Shown here: in pieces, positions 17,672 through 25,506 of the stretch | Position numbering within the stretch: position 1 is the stretch's first letter | Layout of the letters: each line of letters starts with the position of its first letter | Source: Opitutaceae bacterium | GTDB taxonomy: Bacteria; Verrucomicrobiota; Verrucomicrobiia; Opitutales; Opitutaceae | Direction: 5' to 3' | DNA: 37,896 nt | NCBI GenBank assembly: GCA_003164715.1 | Contig: PLTZ01000044.1 | Location: 1 to 37,896, forward strand | The notes under the pieces: model-generated | Databases searched by the model: none | What the model saw: the letters and a program-made list of their open reading frames with translations, nothing else | Told to the model about the DNA's origin: nothing | Position numbers and translations under genes: made by a program

Positions 17672-18205
17672 ATGAAACCGCTCCGCCTGCTTTCCATCGC
17701 CGTCGTTCTGCTGGCCGGTTGCGCACTTGCCCCGGCCACCGCCACCAAGGCGCCCCCGCGCACCAGCGTCGTGTTCGACCACCCTGATAAGTTCGCCGAC
17801 GTCAAGGACGCCTACATCCCGACCGACGAGGGACGCGACCTCATCCTCTCCCACCTGCGCGAGTATCTTGTCAGCCGTTGCGACCCGCTGCTCCCGGAGG
17901 GCTACAAGCTAACGATCACCTTCACCGACATCAAACTGGCGGGTGAATACGAGCCGTGGCACGGCGCGCAGTGGGAGAACGTCCGCATCATCAAAGCGGT
18001 CTACCCGCCGGCGTTCACATTCACCTACTCGGTGACGGATCCTTCGGGCAGGACGGTCAAGGAGGGCTCGGAGAACATCATCGACATGGCGTTCCAGATG
18101 AGGCTTCTGACCCCCTACGCCACCTCCTACGACTCGCTGGCCTACGAGAAGGACATCCTAAACGACTGGGCGCGCGCGACGCTGCGCGGGCTAGCAAAGG
18201 CGTAA
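17672..18205 (+). CDS. DUF3016 domain lipoprotein
   Basis: From ATG 17672 the protein has 177 residues. It opens with a lipoprotein signal (hydrophobic 4-14, lipobox LAGC with Cys17). The longer open frame upstream lacks signal-peptide logic and overlaps the divergent malQ promoter region. The mature part shows VVFDHPDKFADVKDAY, LILSHLREYLVSRCDPLLPEGYKLTITFTDIKLAGEYEPW and a C-terminal YDSLAYEKDILNDWARATL, typical of DUF3016 proteins. Function is unknown; it is expected to be anchored to a membrane facing the periplasm. Nothing in the short neighbourhood indicates a partner. Confidence 0.85.
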   Translation: MKPLRLLSIAVVLLAGCALAPATATKAPPRTSVVFDHPDKFADVKDAYIPTDEGRDLILSHLREYLVSRCDPLLPEGYKLTITFTDIKLAGEYEPWHGAQWENVRIIKAVYPPAFTFTYSVTDPSGRTVKEGSENIIDMAFQMRLLTPYATSYDSLAYEKDILNDWARATLRGLAKA

Positions 18206-18408
18206 ATCCACCCACGGGACGGGGTTGCGCTTTATCCTTGCACAACCCCCATAACCGTGAAATGTTGCACTATCGTTAGAGATAGCGTTTTGGTGACAGT
18301 TTCTGGTGAGTCGTTGGCTGAGCGGTTTGCTCAAGTGATGATTTCGAAACCCGACGGTGGGAACGGACTGGCAGCGGACGGTGGCTCTACCGAATATATC
18401 ATCACATC
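18206..18408 (+). other. Intergenic leader upstream of the RRM gene
   Basis: These 203 nt separate the DUF3016 and RRM genes. A small hairpin CTATC/GATAG (18270-18285) followed by CGTTTT may be a weak terminator for the upstream gene. TTGCAC occurs twice (18238 and 18265), but neither has a good -10 partner at 17 nt. No Shine-Dalgarno sequence precedes the RRM ATG; the bases before it are A/T-rich (gaatatatcatcacatc). A long leader like this could carry cold-responsive control, as is known for some bacterial RRM genes, but that is inference. Confidence 0.35.
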
Positions 18409-18795
18409 ATGAGCAATTCCAAACTATACGTTGGAAACCTCTCGTTCAAGACTACCGAAGACGAGCTCCGTTCGCATTTCGGTCAGTTCGGTACCGTTAC
18501 CGACGTTTACGTCGCAATGGACAAAATGACGGGCCGCCCGCGCGGCTTCGCGTTCGTCACCATGGGCACGGCCGAAGAGGCCAAGGTCGCGGCTGAGAAG
18601 ATCAATGGCGTCGAGCTCGGCGGCCGTCAACTGACGGTCAATGAGGCGCGTCCGAAGGAAGACCGTCCGGGTGGCGGCTTCGGCGGCGGCGGCGGCGGCG
18701 GTCGCGGCTTCGGCGGCGGCGGCGGTGGCGGCCGTGGCTTCGGCGGTGGCGGCGGCGGCGGCGGTCGTGGCGACCGCGGCGAGCGCCGTTACTAA
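18409..18795 (+). CDS. Glycine-rich RRM RNA-binding protein
   Basis: This is a single RRM protein of 128 residues. RNP2 is LYVGNL at 6-11 and RNP1 is RGFAFVTM at 45-52, each with aromatic residues for stacking on RNA. The tail from about 87 is three copies of [10 protein letters not shown] followed by a basic RGDRGERRY end, an RGG-like low-complexity segment. Such proteins bind single-stranded RNA in the cytoplasm and in cyanobacteria are cold-induced. Here the role (RNA chaperone, cold response, RNA localisation) is inferred. A strong intrinsic terminator follows 25 nt after the stop. Confidence 0.95.
   Translation: MSNSKLYVGNLSFKTTEDELRSHFGQFGTVTDVYVAMDKMTGRPRGFAFVTMGTAEEAKVAAEKINGVELGGRQLTVNEARPKEDRPGGGFGGGGGGGRGFGGGGGGGRGFGGGGGGGGRGDRGERRY
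18679..18768 (+). repeat. Three 30-nt in-frame tandem repeats ([10 protein letters not shown])
   Basis: Three consecutive 30-nt units encode [10 protein letters not shown] (the third ends GGR) in the RRM protein tail. Units differ at third codon positions (ggc/ggt, cgc/cgt), so the repeat is maintained at protein level and may vary in copy number between strains. Confidence 0.85.
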
Positions 18796-18820
18796 GACTG
18801 TCCCGCATCGAGATTTTGCG

Positions 18821-18858
18821 AAGGATGGAGCGCCCGCAAGGGCCTCCATCCTTTTTTT
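18821..18858 (+). terminator. Strong intrinsic terminator after the RRM gene
   Basis: A perfect 10-bp stem (AAGGATGGAG at 18821-18830 with CTCCATCCTT at 18844-18853) is topped by an inner GCCC/GGGC stem closing a GCAA tetraloop, with one unpaired C at 18831. Seven T residues (18852-18858) follow. This is a textbook Rho-independent terminator. It ends 3 nt before the ATG of the uracil-DNA glycosylase gene. Confidence 0.9.
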
Positions 18859-18861
18859 GCG

Positions 18862-19494
18862 ATGTCTGCGACGGCCATTGAGAAACACCTGGCGGCGCTG
18901 CGCAGGTGCCACCTCTGCCCGCGGATGCACAAGCCGGTCGTTGTCGGCCGCCCTGTGGCGAGCCTGATCATGCTCGTCGGACAGGCCCCCGGCGACAAGG
19001 AGCCGCACCTCGGGCGGCCGTTCGCCTGGACCGCTGGCAAGACCCTCTTCAAGTGGTTCTCGACGGCTCTGGGATGGAGCGAGGACGAGGTCCGCGACCG
19101 GATTTATTTTGCAGCCGTGTGCCGCTGCTTTCCGGGAAAGCATCCCCGGGGAGGCGACCGCGTGCCCGCACCCGAGGAGATCGACGTCTGCGGCCGCTGG
19201 CTTGAGAGGGAGTTCGAGCTCCTGCAAACAGCACTGGTGATCCCCGTCGGCAGGCTTGCGATCGGGCGGTTTCTCGAGCCGGCCCCACTTCAGGAGGTTG
19301 TCGGCAGGACCTTCCGTGTCCGCCTGGCAGGCCGTCAGGCCGACTGCATCCCCTTGCCGCATCCTTCCGGAGCCTCGCCATGGCACCGGATGGAACCCGG
19401 CAAGACGCTGCTTGCCCAGGGGCTCGCGCTGATCGCGGCGCATCCGGCGATCGCCGCTCGTTCCTTGACGAAGGCGCAGGGCTTTGCAGGGTAG
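18862..19494 (+). CDS. Uracil-DNA glycosylase family protein (Fe-S type)
   Basis: The 210-residue protein has the UDG fold motifs of the iron-sulphur (family 4-like) group. Cys16 and Cys19 are in CHLCPRM, with further cysteines in VCRCF (87, 89) and at 110, enough for a cluster. Motif A is GQAPGDKE at 40-47, and the C-terminal motif HPSGAS is at 167-172. It should remove uracil from DNA at the start of base-excision repair. Motif A has Gln where family 4 usually has Glu (GEAPG), so activity or substrate may differ. The start cannot be moved far downstream without losing Cys16/Cys19, yet no ribosome binding site fits because the terminator T-run lies directly upstream. FKBP starts 6 nt after the stop. 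Confidence 0.85.
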   Translation: MSATAIEKHLAALRRCHLCPRMHKPVVVGRPVASLIMLVGQAPGDKEPHLGRPFAWTAGKTLFKWFSTALGWSEDEVRDRIYFAAVCRCFPGKHPRGGDRVPAPEEIDVCGRWLEREFELLQTALVIPVGRLAIGRFLEPAPLQEVVGRTFRVRLAGRQADCIPLPHPSGASPWHRMEPGKTLLAQGLALIAAHPAIAARSLTKAQGFAG

Positions 19495-19500
19495 TGCGAC

Positions 19501-19971
19501 ATGCCCACTCTACGGATCGCAGCGTTTGCCTTCGCGCTCATGGCCGCGCCCGTGCTCCTGCATGCGCAGCGCGAGAAACTGCCGCCAGACGACCTCGACT
19601 TTGTGGAGAAGAAGTGGCCCGACGCCAAGAAATCGAATACGGGCATCCGCTATGTGGTCGAGGTTCAGGGCAACGGGCCCCTGCTGGTTCCGGGCGACAA
19701 GGTGATGGTGACCTACGTCGGGAGCCTGCTCAACGGCAAGGTGTTCGACTCGGTCCTCAGCACGCAGCACCCGTTCACGTTCCGGGTGGGCCGCAGCGAG
19801 GTGATCGCGGGATGGGACCAGATTCTGCAGATGATGCACCCGGGCGACAAATGGGTCGTGATCATCCCGCCCGAGCTTGGCTACGGACGGCTTGGAAGCC
19901 CGCCAAAGATCCCCAGCGAGGCGACGCTTGTGTTTGAAATAGAGGTCCTTGGCGTCAGAAAGGACAGCTGA
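19501..19971 (+). CDS. FKBP-type peptidyl-prolyl cis-trans isomerase, exported
   Basis: The 156-residue protein begins with a signal peptide (about 1-22, ending LLHAQ) and carries one FKBP domain. VMVTYVGSLLNGKVFDS, VIAGWDQILQMMHPGDKW and IPPELGYG hold the conserved Tyr, Asp, Trp and Tyr of the active site. It should act on proline bonds of secreted proteins in the periplasm. It lies 6 nt after the uracil-DNA glycosylase gene and is probably read from the same transcript. Its TGA overlaps a TGATCA palindrome shared with the stop of the convergent lipoprotein gene. Confidence 0.93.
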   Translation: MPTLRIAAFAFALMAAPVLLHAQREKLPPDDLDFVEKKWPDAKKSNTGIRYVVEVQGNGPLLVPGDKVMVTYVGSLLNGKVFDSVLSTQHPFTFRVGRSEVIAGWDQILQMMHPGDKWVVIIPPELGYGRLGSPPKIPSEATLVFEIEVLGVRKDS

Positions 19972-20241
19972 TCATTTTGCCTGCTGGCTCACCTTCAGGT
20001 ACTTGAAGGTCGCCTTGAATTCGGCGATCGCCTGATCGTGGGCCGCCTTTGCCGGGACACCCTGTGTGACAAGGTCGTTCGTGCGCTTGTCTATCCAACG
20101 CTGCATGAAGTCCTTCTCGTCGTCCGACGCCAGCGTCTTGCTCTCCTTCGGAGCGGCGGGATTCTTCTTCTTTGAAAACATGTGGCAGCCCGAGTTCGCG
20201 AGCAGTGCTGCGCAAAGGACGAAGGGGACGAGGCGTTTCAT
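19972..20241 (-). CDS. Small lipoprotein, unknown function
   Basis: The 89-residue protein has a short signal with a lipobox-like end (NSGC, Cys19) followed by a lysine-rich linker. A predicted helical segment (DDEKDFMQRWIDKRTNDLVTQG) with AKAAHDQAIAEFKATF follows. I recognise no family. Its stop lies directly against the FKBP stop (TGATCA, 19969-19974), so the genes converge with no spacer. It is divergent from the proline-rich protein gene across 95 nt, and the two could share regulation. Confidence 0.7.
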   Translation of the reverse strand: MKRLVPFVLCAALLANSGCHMFSKKKNPAAPKESKTLASDDEKDFMQRWIDKRTNDLVTQGVPAKAAHDQAIAEFKATFKYLKVSQQAK

Positions 20242-20336
20242 TGGGATTTGGACTAGGATGGGGGTCGCTGCCTTGGACCGCCAGTGAATCTTTTTGTTTT
20301 CGTGTTTTGTCCGGTAAGTAGTTTACGTGCCTATCG

Positions 20337-21698
20337 ATGAGCGATGAGCCGCAACCGCTTCGCCTGAAGCCGCGCCTGCAATCAGGCGGCGAGGCGTCGT
20401 CTCCTCCTCCCCCGCCCCCGCCTCCTCCTCCCCCAGGCGCCGAACAAACCGAGGCGGCCGGCCGCCTTCGCCTGAAGCCGCGCCTCAATCTTGGGGAGGA
20501 GCCGGCGGGCAGGGCCGCCCAATTCACGCCTCCGCCCGAGGCGTTTGTCCCGCCGCCACCACCACCTCCTCCCCCCGTGGCGTTTCCTATTCCGGTCGCA
20601 TTGGCGCCGGAGGAGCCCCCGGCGTCCGAGCTTCCCACGTTCAAGCTCAGGCCGAAGGGAGCCCAGGCTCCCGCGGCGCCCCCGCCCCCCGCCTTCGCGC
20701 CACCTCCCCCGGCGTTTGCTCCGCCGCCCCCCGCCTTCGCGCCACCGGAGCCCGCGGGATATTCCTCCACGCCTCCCCCGCCGCCACCCCCGCCGGTGCC
20801 GATGTCCGATCTTCCTCCGCCCCCGCCGCCCCCGCTGCTTAGGTCAGGGACCATGCCGCCGATGTCGGTGCTTTCCATGCCACCCCCTCCGCCACCGGGC
20901 GGAGCCCCGGAGCCTCCGGGCGTTCCGGGGGCGATCCCGCGCCTGTCCCTCTCGAAGCCGCACGAAAAGTCGTCCGCACCGTTCCCAAAGGCCGGCCTCA
21001 ACATAAAGGTCGTTGCCGAGCCCGCGGTGAAGATGGGGGGCAAGCCGGTGGCGATCCCGCCCGGCAAGAAGGGTGCCGTTCTTCGGAGGCGGGCGACGCT
21101 CAGCCCCGTCATGAAGGCGGGCGTCGCCTTTGTCATCGTCGCGTTTGCGATCGGCGGCGTCTACACCTACAGGATCTTCTTCCCGGCCCCCAGTCGGGAA
21201 GTTCCCATCAAGTCGACGCCCATAGCCAAGCCGGGCCCCAAGAAGGACCTTGAGGCGGAGGCCGCGGACTCACTGAACCGGATCACCTCGGGGCCGGGCA
21301 AACTGATGGACAAGGCCCAGAACGCCATCGCGAACCGCCGCGCCGACGAGCAGGCGAAGGTGGACGCGGCGATCACGGGGTTGGAGGAGCCCTCGCCGAC
21401 ACCCGCCACCATCTCGGTCATGGCCGAGGCGCAGCTCACGACGGACATCAAGGTGAACAGCACGCGCCTCGAGGCGGCGCCGGCCGCCAGCGCCGAGTTC
21501 CGGGTGTTCGTCGGGAACGCCAGCGTGGGCGGCGTGTTTCAGGGGACGCCCTCGCGGGCCCTGGTGAACGGCGTCATCGTGCGCGAGGGGCAGACCGTAA
21601 ACGCGGCCCTGGGCATCACCTTTGACCGCGTCGATGCGGTCAAGAAGATGATCTACTTCAAGGACGCGACCGGGGCCGAGGTGTCCAAGAGTTACTGA
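20337..21698 (+). CDS. Proline-rich single-pass membrane protein with C-terminal beta domain
   Basis: The 453-residue protein has no signal peptide. Residues 1-250 form a proline-rich cytoplasmic tail with runs of up to 11-12 prolines. The short basic motif LRLKPRL occurs at 8-14 and 44-50, with looser copies at 101-108 (TFKLRPKG) and 201-208 (PRLSLSKP). One transmembrane helix lies at about 261-282, then a charged helical stretch. A compact C-terminal domain (about 387-453) contains RALVNGVIVREGQTVN and LGITFDRVDAVKKMIYFKD, which resembles GspB/GspC/PilP-type periplasmic domains of secretion and pilus systems. It may link a cytoplasmic partner to an envelope complex; this is inference. No secretion genes lie nearby. 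Confidence 0.75.
   Translation: MSDEPQPLRLKPRLQSGGEASSPPPPPPPPPPPGAEQTEAAGRLRLKPRLNLGEEPAGRAAQFTPPPEAFVPPPPPPPPPVAFPIPVALAPEEPPASELPTFKLRPKGAQAPAAPPPPAFAPPPPAFAPPPPAFAPPEPAGYSSTPPPPPPPPVPMSDLPPPPPPPLLRSGTMPPMSVLSMPPPPPPGGAPEPPGVPGAIPRLSLSKPHEKSSAPFPKAGLNIKVVAEPAVKMGGKPVAIPPGKKGAVLRRRATLSPVMKAGVAFVIVAFAIGGVYTYRIFFPAPSREVPIKSTPIAKPGPKKDLEAEAADSLNRITSGPGKLMDKAQNAIANRRADEQAKVDAAITGLEEPSPTPATISVMAEAQLTTDIKVNSTRLEAAPAASAEFRVFVGNASVGGVFQGTPSRALVNGVIVREGQTVNAALGITFDRVDAVKKMIYFKDATGAEVSKSY
20358..20485 (+). repeat. 20-nt direct repeat encoding the LRLKPRL motif
   Basis: Identical 20-nt copies lie at 20358-20377 and 20466-20485 (cttcgcctgaagccgcgcct), encoding LRLKPRL twice. The flanking sequence differs, so the motif itself has been duplicated or conserved. 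Confidence 0.8.
20683..20746 (+). repeat. Proline-rich repeats (PPPPAFA units)
   Basis: A 22-nt identical sequence occurs at 20683-20704 and 20725-20746, with a diverged copy between them. It makes three 21-nt units that each encode PPPPAFA. Slippage-prone low-complexity coding DNA, likely variable between strains. Confidence 0.75.
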
Positions 21699-21714
21699 CA
21701 CCCGGGCCGCGCCC

Positions 21715-22827
21715 TCACCAGGTCTCGACCGGTCCGCGCGGGACGGGAATGGAATCGCGGTCCGAGGGGCCCCCCTCCGCCCCGCCTCGCGAGAACGCCG
21801 GCGACATCGGGGCCGGCCGGTATTTGGGAAGGAGCTCCCCCGAGGCGTCGCAGAACGCCGAGCGCCAGGACAGGTATTCGGAGACCACGGCCTCGAAGTC
21901 GGCCTTGGATTCAATGGTGAGGATCCGCTGCTTGAAGGGCTTCGCGGGGCCGAACCGCTTCGCATACCAGGGCGCCACCTTCCGGAAGAGCCGCGGCCCG
22001 CGGGCGTCGCCGTAGAAGTCGCAGTACCTCTCGAAGTGGCGCCTCAGGACGCGGATCCTCTCGGCGAATCCAGGCTCCGGCAGGAGTTCGCCCGTGCGCA
22101 GAAAGTGCTCCGTCCTTCGGAATATCCACGGGTCGTAGAAGGCGCCGCGGCCGATGCTGACGCCGGCGCAGCCCGTCTCGGCCAGCATGCGGCGCGCGGC
22201 CTCCGGGGTCGTGACGTCCCCGTTGCCGATGACCGGGATCGAGCGGACCGCCTCGACGACGGCGCGGATCCCCGCGAGGCTCACCGCGCCCGAGAACCCC
22301 TGCGCGCGCGTGCGGCCGTGGACGAAGACCGCGGCGACGCCCGCCTCCTCCAGCACCCGGGCCAGATCCGGGGCCGTGATGTTCTCGGAGTCCCAGCCGA
22401 GGCGCATCTTGGCCGTCACCGGGATCCCGACGGCGCCGACCATCCGCCGCACGAGGTCCGCGGTCTTCGACAGCTCGGTCATCATTGCCGAGCCCCCACC
22501 GATCTTCGTCACCTTCTTCACCGGGCAGCCCATGTTGATGTCGACGGCCTGCGCGCCCATCTCCTCGCAGATGACGGCCGCGTCGCGCATCTCGTCGGGC
22601 CTGCTCCCGAAGAGCTGGATGGAGAGGGGGCGGTCCCCCGCGCACGACTCTACGAGCTTGAGCGCGGTGGGATTGCGCTCGATCAGCGAGCGGGCGTTGA
22701 CGAGGTCGGTCGTGGCCCATCCGAGGCCCCCCAGCTCGCGCAGGGTCATCCGCATCGGGAGGTTGGTGTAGCCCGCCAGCGGCGAGAGGAAGAGGTTCGA
22801 ATCGAGCTCGATCTGTTGGATGCGCAT
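21715..22827 (-). CDS. dus: tRNA-dihydrouridine synthase
   Basis: I start at ATG 22825-22827 (MRIQQIELDS), preceded by GGGGAGG about 5 nt upstream, giving 370 residues. The 103 extra in-frame codons upstream overlap the amidohydrolase gene and look like shadow. The FMN-barrel opening LFLSPLAGYTNLPMR, the catalytic Cys101 in DINMGCPVKKVTKIGGGSAMM, the Lys in TAKMRLG, and VHGRTRAQGFSG and IGNGDVTTPEAA are diagnostic of Dus enzymes, nearest DusB in feel. It reduces uridine to dihydrouridine in tRNA D-loops with NADPH. The last 30 residues are a proline/glycine-rich extension. It lies 70 nt downstream of the amidohydrolase gene. Confidence 0.95.
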   Translation of the reverse strand: MRIQQIELDSNLFLSPLAGYTNLPMRMTLRELGGLGWATTDLVNARSLIERNPTALKLVESCAGDRPLSIQLFGSRPDEMRDAAVICEEMGAQAVDINMGCPVKKVTKIGGGSAMMTELSKTADLVRRMVGAVGIPVTAKMRLGWDSENITAPDLARVLEEAGVAAVFVHGRTRAQGFSGAVSLAGIRAVVEAVRSIPVIGNGDVTTPEAARRMLAETGCAGVSIGRGAFYDPWIFRRTEHFLRTGELLPEPGFAERIRVLRRHFERYCDFYGDARGPRLFRKVAPWYAKRFGPAKPFKQRILTIESKADFEAVVSEYLSWRSAFCDASGELLPKYRPAPMSPAFSRGGAEGGPSDRDSIPVPRGPVETW

Positions 22828-22897
22828 GGCCCTCCCCGCACGATGCGCCGCCCCGATGCGGCCGCAACCGGCAAGTGGGCGCCCGGCATGTCCCGCT

Positions 22898-24271
22898 TCA
22901 GCCCGCGACAAGCGTGCGGGACAGGCGGTTGTGGCGCTCGATGACGGACGGGAGGTCGACCGTGCGCAGGCGTCCCTCCTCGACCACGACCCGGCCGTTG
23001 ATAACCACCCACGACGAGCGCTCGGGCGCGCAGAACACGAGAGCCGCGACAGGGTCGTGAAGCCCGCCCGCGGTGCCGACCCCGCGCAGGTCGTAGGCCG
23101 CGAAATCCGCCGCCATCCCTGGGGCGAGCGCGCCAATGTCGTCGCGCCCGAGGACCCGGGCTCCTCCGAGGGTCGCCAGCTCGAGCGCCTGGCGCGCCGT
23201 CATGGCCGAGGGGCCGAGTCCGACCCGCTGCAGGAGCATCGCCTGGCGCGCCTCGGCGATCATGCTGCCTGCGTCGTTCGATGCCGACCCGTCGACGCCG
23301 AGGCCCACGCGTACGCCCCTTGCGACCATGCGTCGGACTGGCGCAGTGCCCGACCCGAGGCGCATGTTCGAGCACGGGCAGTGCGCGACCCCCGTGCCCG
23401 TGCGGGCGAAAAGCTCGATTCCGGCGTCGTCCAGCTTCACGCAGTGCGCGTGCCACACGTCCGGGCCGACCCATCCGAGCGCCTCGGCGTACTGCGCCGG
23501 CGTCGCCCCGAACTGCTCGCGGCTGTAGGCGACATCGTTGTCGTTCTCGGCTAGGTGGGTGTGGAGCGAGACCCCGAGGGAGCGGGCGAGGCTCGCGGAC
23601 TCCCGCATGAGGTCCCTGCTGACCGAGAACGGCGAGCACGGGGCGACGCCGATCCTGAGCATCGAGAGGCGCGCGGGATCGTGGTGGGCCTCGACCACCC
23701 GCTGCGTGTCCTTAAGGATGCCGGCCTCGTCCTCGACCAGGCTGTCGGGCGGAAGGCCGCCGCGGCTCCTTCCGACGCTCATGCTGCCGCGCATGGCGTG
23801 GAACCGGATGCCGATTTCTTCGGCCGACTGGAGCGTGTCCTCGAGGCGGCAGCCGTTCGGGAAGAGATAGAGGTGGTCGCTCGACGTCGTGCACCCCGAC
23901 AGGACGAGCTCGGCCATCGCCGTCAGCGACGAGACCCGCAGCATCTCGGGCGTCATCCGCGCCCAGATGGGGTAGAGCGCCTCGAGCCAGCCGAACAACC
24001 CGGCATCCTGGGCGGCGGGAAGGGCCCGCGTCAGGCTCTGGAACATGTGGTGGTGGGTGTTGACGAGCCCGGGCACGACGGCGTAGCCGGCGAGGTCGAG
24101 CACCCGGTCCGCCGACTGCGGGAGCTCGGAGGCCGGCCCGACCGCGGTGATCGTGTTGCCCTGCGCGTACAGGCCCCCGCCCCGGAGCTCCCTGCGCTGC
24201 CCGTCCATCGTGACGAGAACGTCCGCGTTGCGGACCAGCAGCGTCCTGGCCGGGGCCCCGGACGAGGTCAT
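22898..24271 (-). CDS. Amidohydrolase, probable 8-oxoguanine deaminase
   Basis: From ATG 24269-24271 the protein has 457 residues. The metal site appears as NTHHH (His73-75), HTHLAE (His237, His239, Glu242), His274/His276 in WHAHC, and Asp327. CPCSNMRLGSGTAPVR and GLGVDGSASNDAGSM are characteristic of the 8-oxoguanine deaminase/atrazine-chlorohydrolase-like branch (as in Pseudomonas PA0142). The expected reaction is 8-oxoguanine to uric acid plus ammonia; isocytosine or pterin deamination is possible. The 368 codons further upstream in frame overlap the aminotransferase gene antiparallel in coding quality and are rejected. It overlaps malY-type gene by 4 bp and stands in an operon with adenine deaminase, supporting purine-base catabolism. 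Confidence 0.87.
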   Translation of the reverse strand: MTSSGAPARTLLVRNADVLVTMDGQRRELRGGGLYAQGNTITAVGPASELPQSADRVLDLAGYAVVPGLVNTHHHMFQSLTRALPAAQDAGLFGWLEALYPIWARMTPEMLRVSSLTAMAELVLSGCTTSSDHLYLFPNGCRLEDTLQSAEEIGIRFHAMRGSMSVGRSRGGLPPDSLVEDEAGILKDTQRVVEAHHDPARLSMLRIGVAPCSPFSVSRDLMRESASLARSLGVSLHTHLAENDNDVAYSREQFGATPAQYAEALGWVGPDVWHAHCVKLDDAGIELFARTGTGVAHCPCSNMRLGSGTAPVRRMVARGVRVGLGVDGSASNDAGSMIAEARQAMLLQRVGLGPSAMTARQALELATLGGARVLGRDDIGALAPGMAADFAAYDLRGVGTAGGLHDPVAALVFCAPERSSWVVINGRVVVEEGRLRTVDLPSVIERHNRLSRTLVAG

Positions 24272-25428
24272 CGCGCGTGCAGCGCGGCCTTCATCCGCTC
24301 GAGGCCTCGTGCGAGCGTCGCCCGGGGGCATCCGAAATTGATACGGACATGGCTCCCCGGGGTGGCGCCGAACGGGGCGCCATCGCTCAGGCCGACCCCG
24401 CCGGCCTCGAAATGCCTCACCGGGTTCGGCAGGCCGAGCGCCGAGACGTTGAGCCAGGCGAGGTAGGTCGCCTCGATGGGCGCCTCGATGACGACGCCCG
24501 TGAGCTCCCGGGACACGGTGTCCACGAGGAAGTCGCGGTTGCCGCGGAGGTAGGCCAGGAGCGCCTGGCGCCACGGCTCGGCATCCCGGTACGCGGCCTC
24601 GCACGCGGCATAGCCAAAGGCGTTGACCTCGGCGACGATGCCCGCCCCGGCCTTCGAGAAACGCGCGCGCAGGGCGGCGTCGGGGATGATGGCGAACGAC
24701 GCCCCGAGGCCCGGCGTGTTGTACGTCTTGCTCGGGGCCATGAGGGTGACGGTCCGCGGGGCCGCCGCGGGGGCGGCAACCGCGGCGGGCTCGTGCACGG
24801 CGCCCGGCTCGAGCAGGAGGTCGCAGTGGATCTCGTCCGAGACGAGCACGAGGCCGTGGCGGGTGCAGAAGTCGGCGGCCCTCGCGAGCTCCCCGCGGCC
24901 CCACACGCGGGCGACCGGGTTGTGGGGGTGGCAGAGCAGGAATACGCGGGTGCGGGGGGTGACGGCCCTCTCGAGGGCGTCCCAGTCGATCTCCCAGCGC
25001 CTCGCGCGGGGGTCGAGCGCGAGCGGGATGCTCCGCGGCACCCGGCCCGAGTTCCTCGGGGCGTTTGTGAAGGGCGGGTAGATGGGCGAGAGGCTTAGGA
25101 TCTCGTCCCCGGCCTCGGCGAACGCGCGGGCCGCCACGTTCAGGCCGCACACGAGCCCGGGCAGCCAGACGAGCCATGAGGGGTCGACCTGCCAGCGGTA
25201 CCTCTCGGCTAGCGCGCCCAGGACCGCGTCGACCGTCGACTTGACGGGCCGGGCGTAGCCGAAGATACCGTGCGCCGCGCGGCGCTGGAGCGCCTCGACG
25301 ATCGCGGGCGCGACCTCGAAGTCCATGTCGGCGACCCACATGGGCAGCACGTCCCGTCCCTCGTACTTCTGCCACTTCTGGGAGTCGGTGCCGAGCCGGC
25401 GGGGCGGCGTGTCAAAGTTGAACGTCAT
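24268..25428 (-). CDS. MalY/PatB-type PLP-dependent aminotransferase or C-S lyase
   Basis: This is a 386-residue fold-type I PLP enzyme. The start MTFNFDTPPRRLGTDSQKW followed by VLPMWVADMDFEVAP is the MalY/PatB signature. HPHNPVARVW (about 167-176), SDEIHCDLL (Asp198) and the Schiff-base lysine Lys234 in APSKTYNTPG are in place. Relatives cleave cystathionine or cysteine conjugates to pyruvate and ammonia (cystathionine beta-lyase), and some are aminotransferases. It lies between adenine deaminase (78 nt upstream) and the amidohydrolase (4-bp overlap), an unexpected sulphur-amino-acid neighbour for purine enzymes. Confidence 0.9.
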   Translation of the reverse strand: MTFNFDTPPRRLGTDSQKWQKYEGRDVLPMWVADMDFEVAPAIVEALQRRAAHGIFGYARPVKSTVDAVLGALAERYRWQVDPSWLVWLPGLVCGLNVAARAFAEAGDEILSLSPIYPPFTNAPRNSGRVPRSIPLALDPRARRWEIDWDALERAVTPRTRVFLLCHPHNPVARVWGRGELARAADFCTRHGLVLVSDEIHCDLLLEPGAVHEPAAVAAPAAAPRTVTLMAPSKTYNTPGLGASFAIIPDAALRARFSKAGAGIVAEVNAFGYAACEAAYRDAEPWRQALLAYLRGNRDFLVDTVSRELTGVVIEAPIEATYLAWLNVSALGLPNPVRHFEAGGVGLSDGAPFGATPGSHVRINFGCPRATLARGLERMKAALHAR

Positions 25429-25477
25429 CGGGGCGCCGAGAGAACCACATCGCCCTGCGGATTCCGAACGTTTTTTG

Positions 25478-25502
25478 GCGGGCCTCCCGGAGCCGGGCCC
25501 GC
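25478..25502. other. GC hairpin just after the adenine deaminase stop
   Basis: GCGGGCC (25478-25484) pairs with GGCCCGC (25496-25502) 4 nt beyond the adenine deaminase stop. On the minus strand an A-run, not a T-run, follows, so it is not an intrinsic terminator. It may act as a processing or stability hairpin between ade and the aminotransferase gene. Confidence 0.3.
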
Positions 25503-25506
25503 GGGG

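Noticed and set aside
19969-19974. TGATCA palindrome formed by two convergent stop codons
   Set aside because: Curious but explained by two adjacent TGA stops; too short to imply regulation.
22828-25375. N-terminal extensions of the dus and amidohydrolase frames
   Set aside because: The extra residues overlap neighbouring coding genes and are Arg/Pro/Gly-rich; family starts at 22827 and 24271 fit better.
25471-25502. T-run next to a GC hairpin as an intrinsic terminator
   Set aside because: The T-run lies on the wrong side of the hairpin for the plus strand and reads as A on the minus strand.
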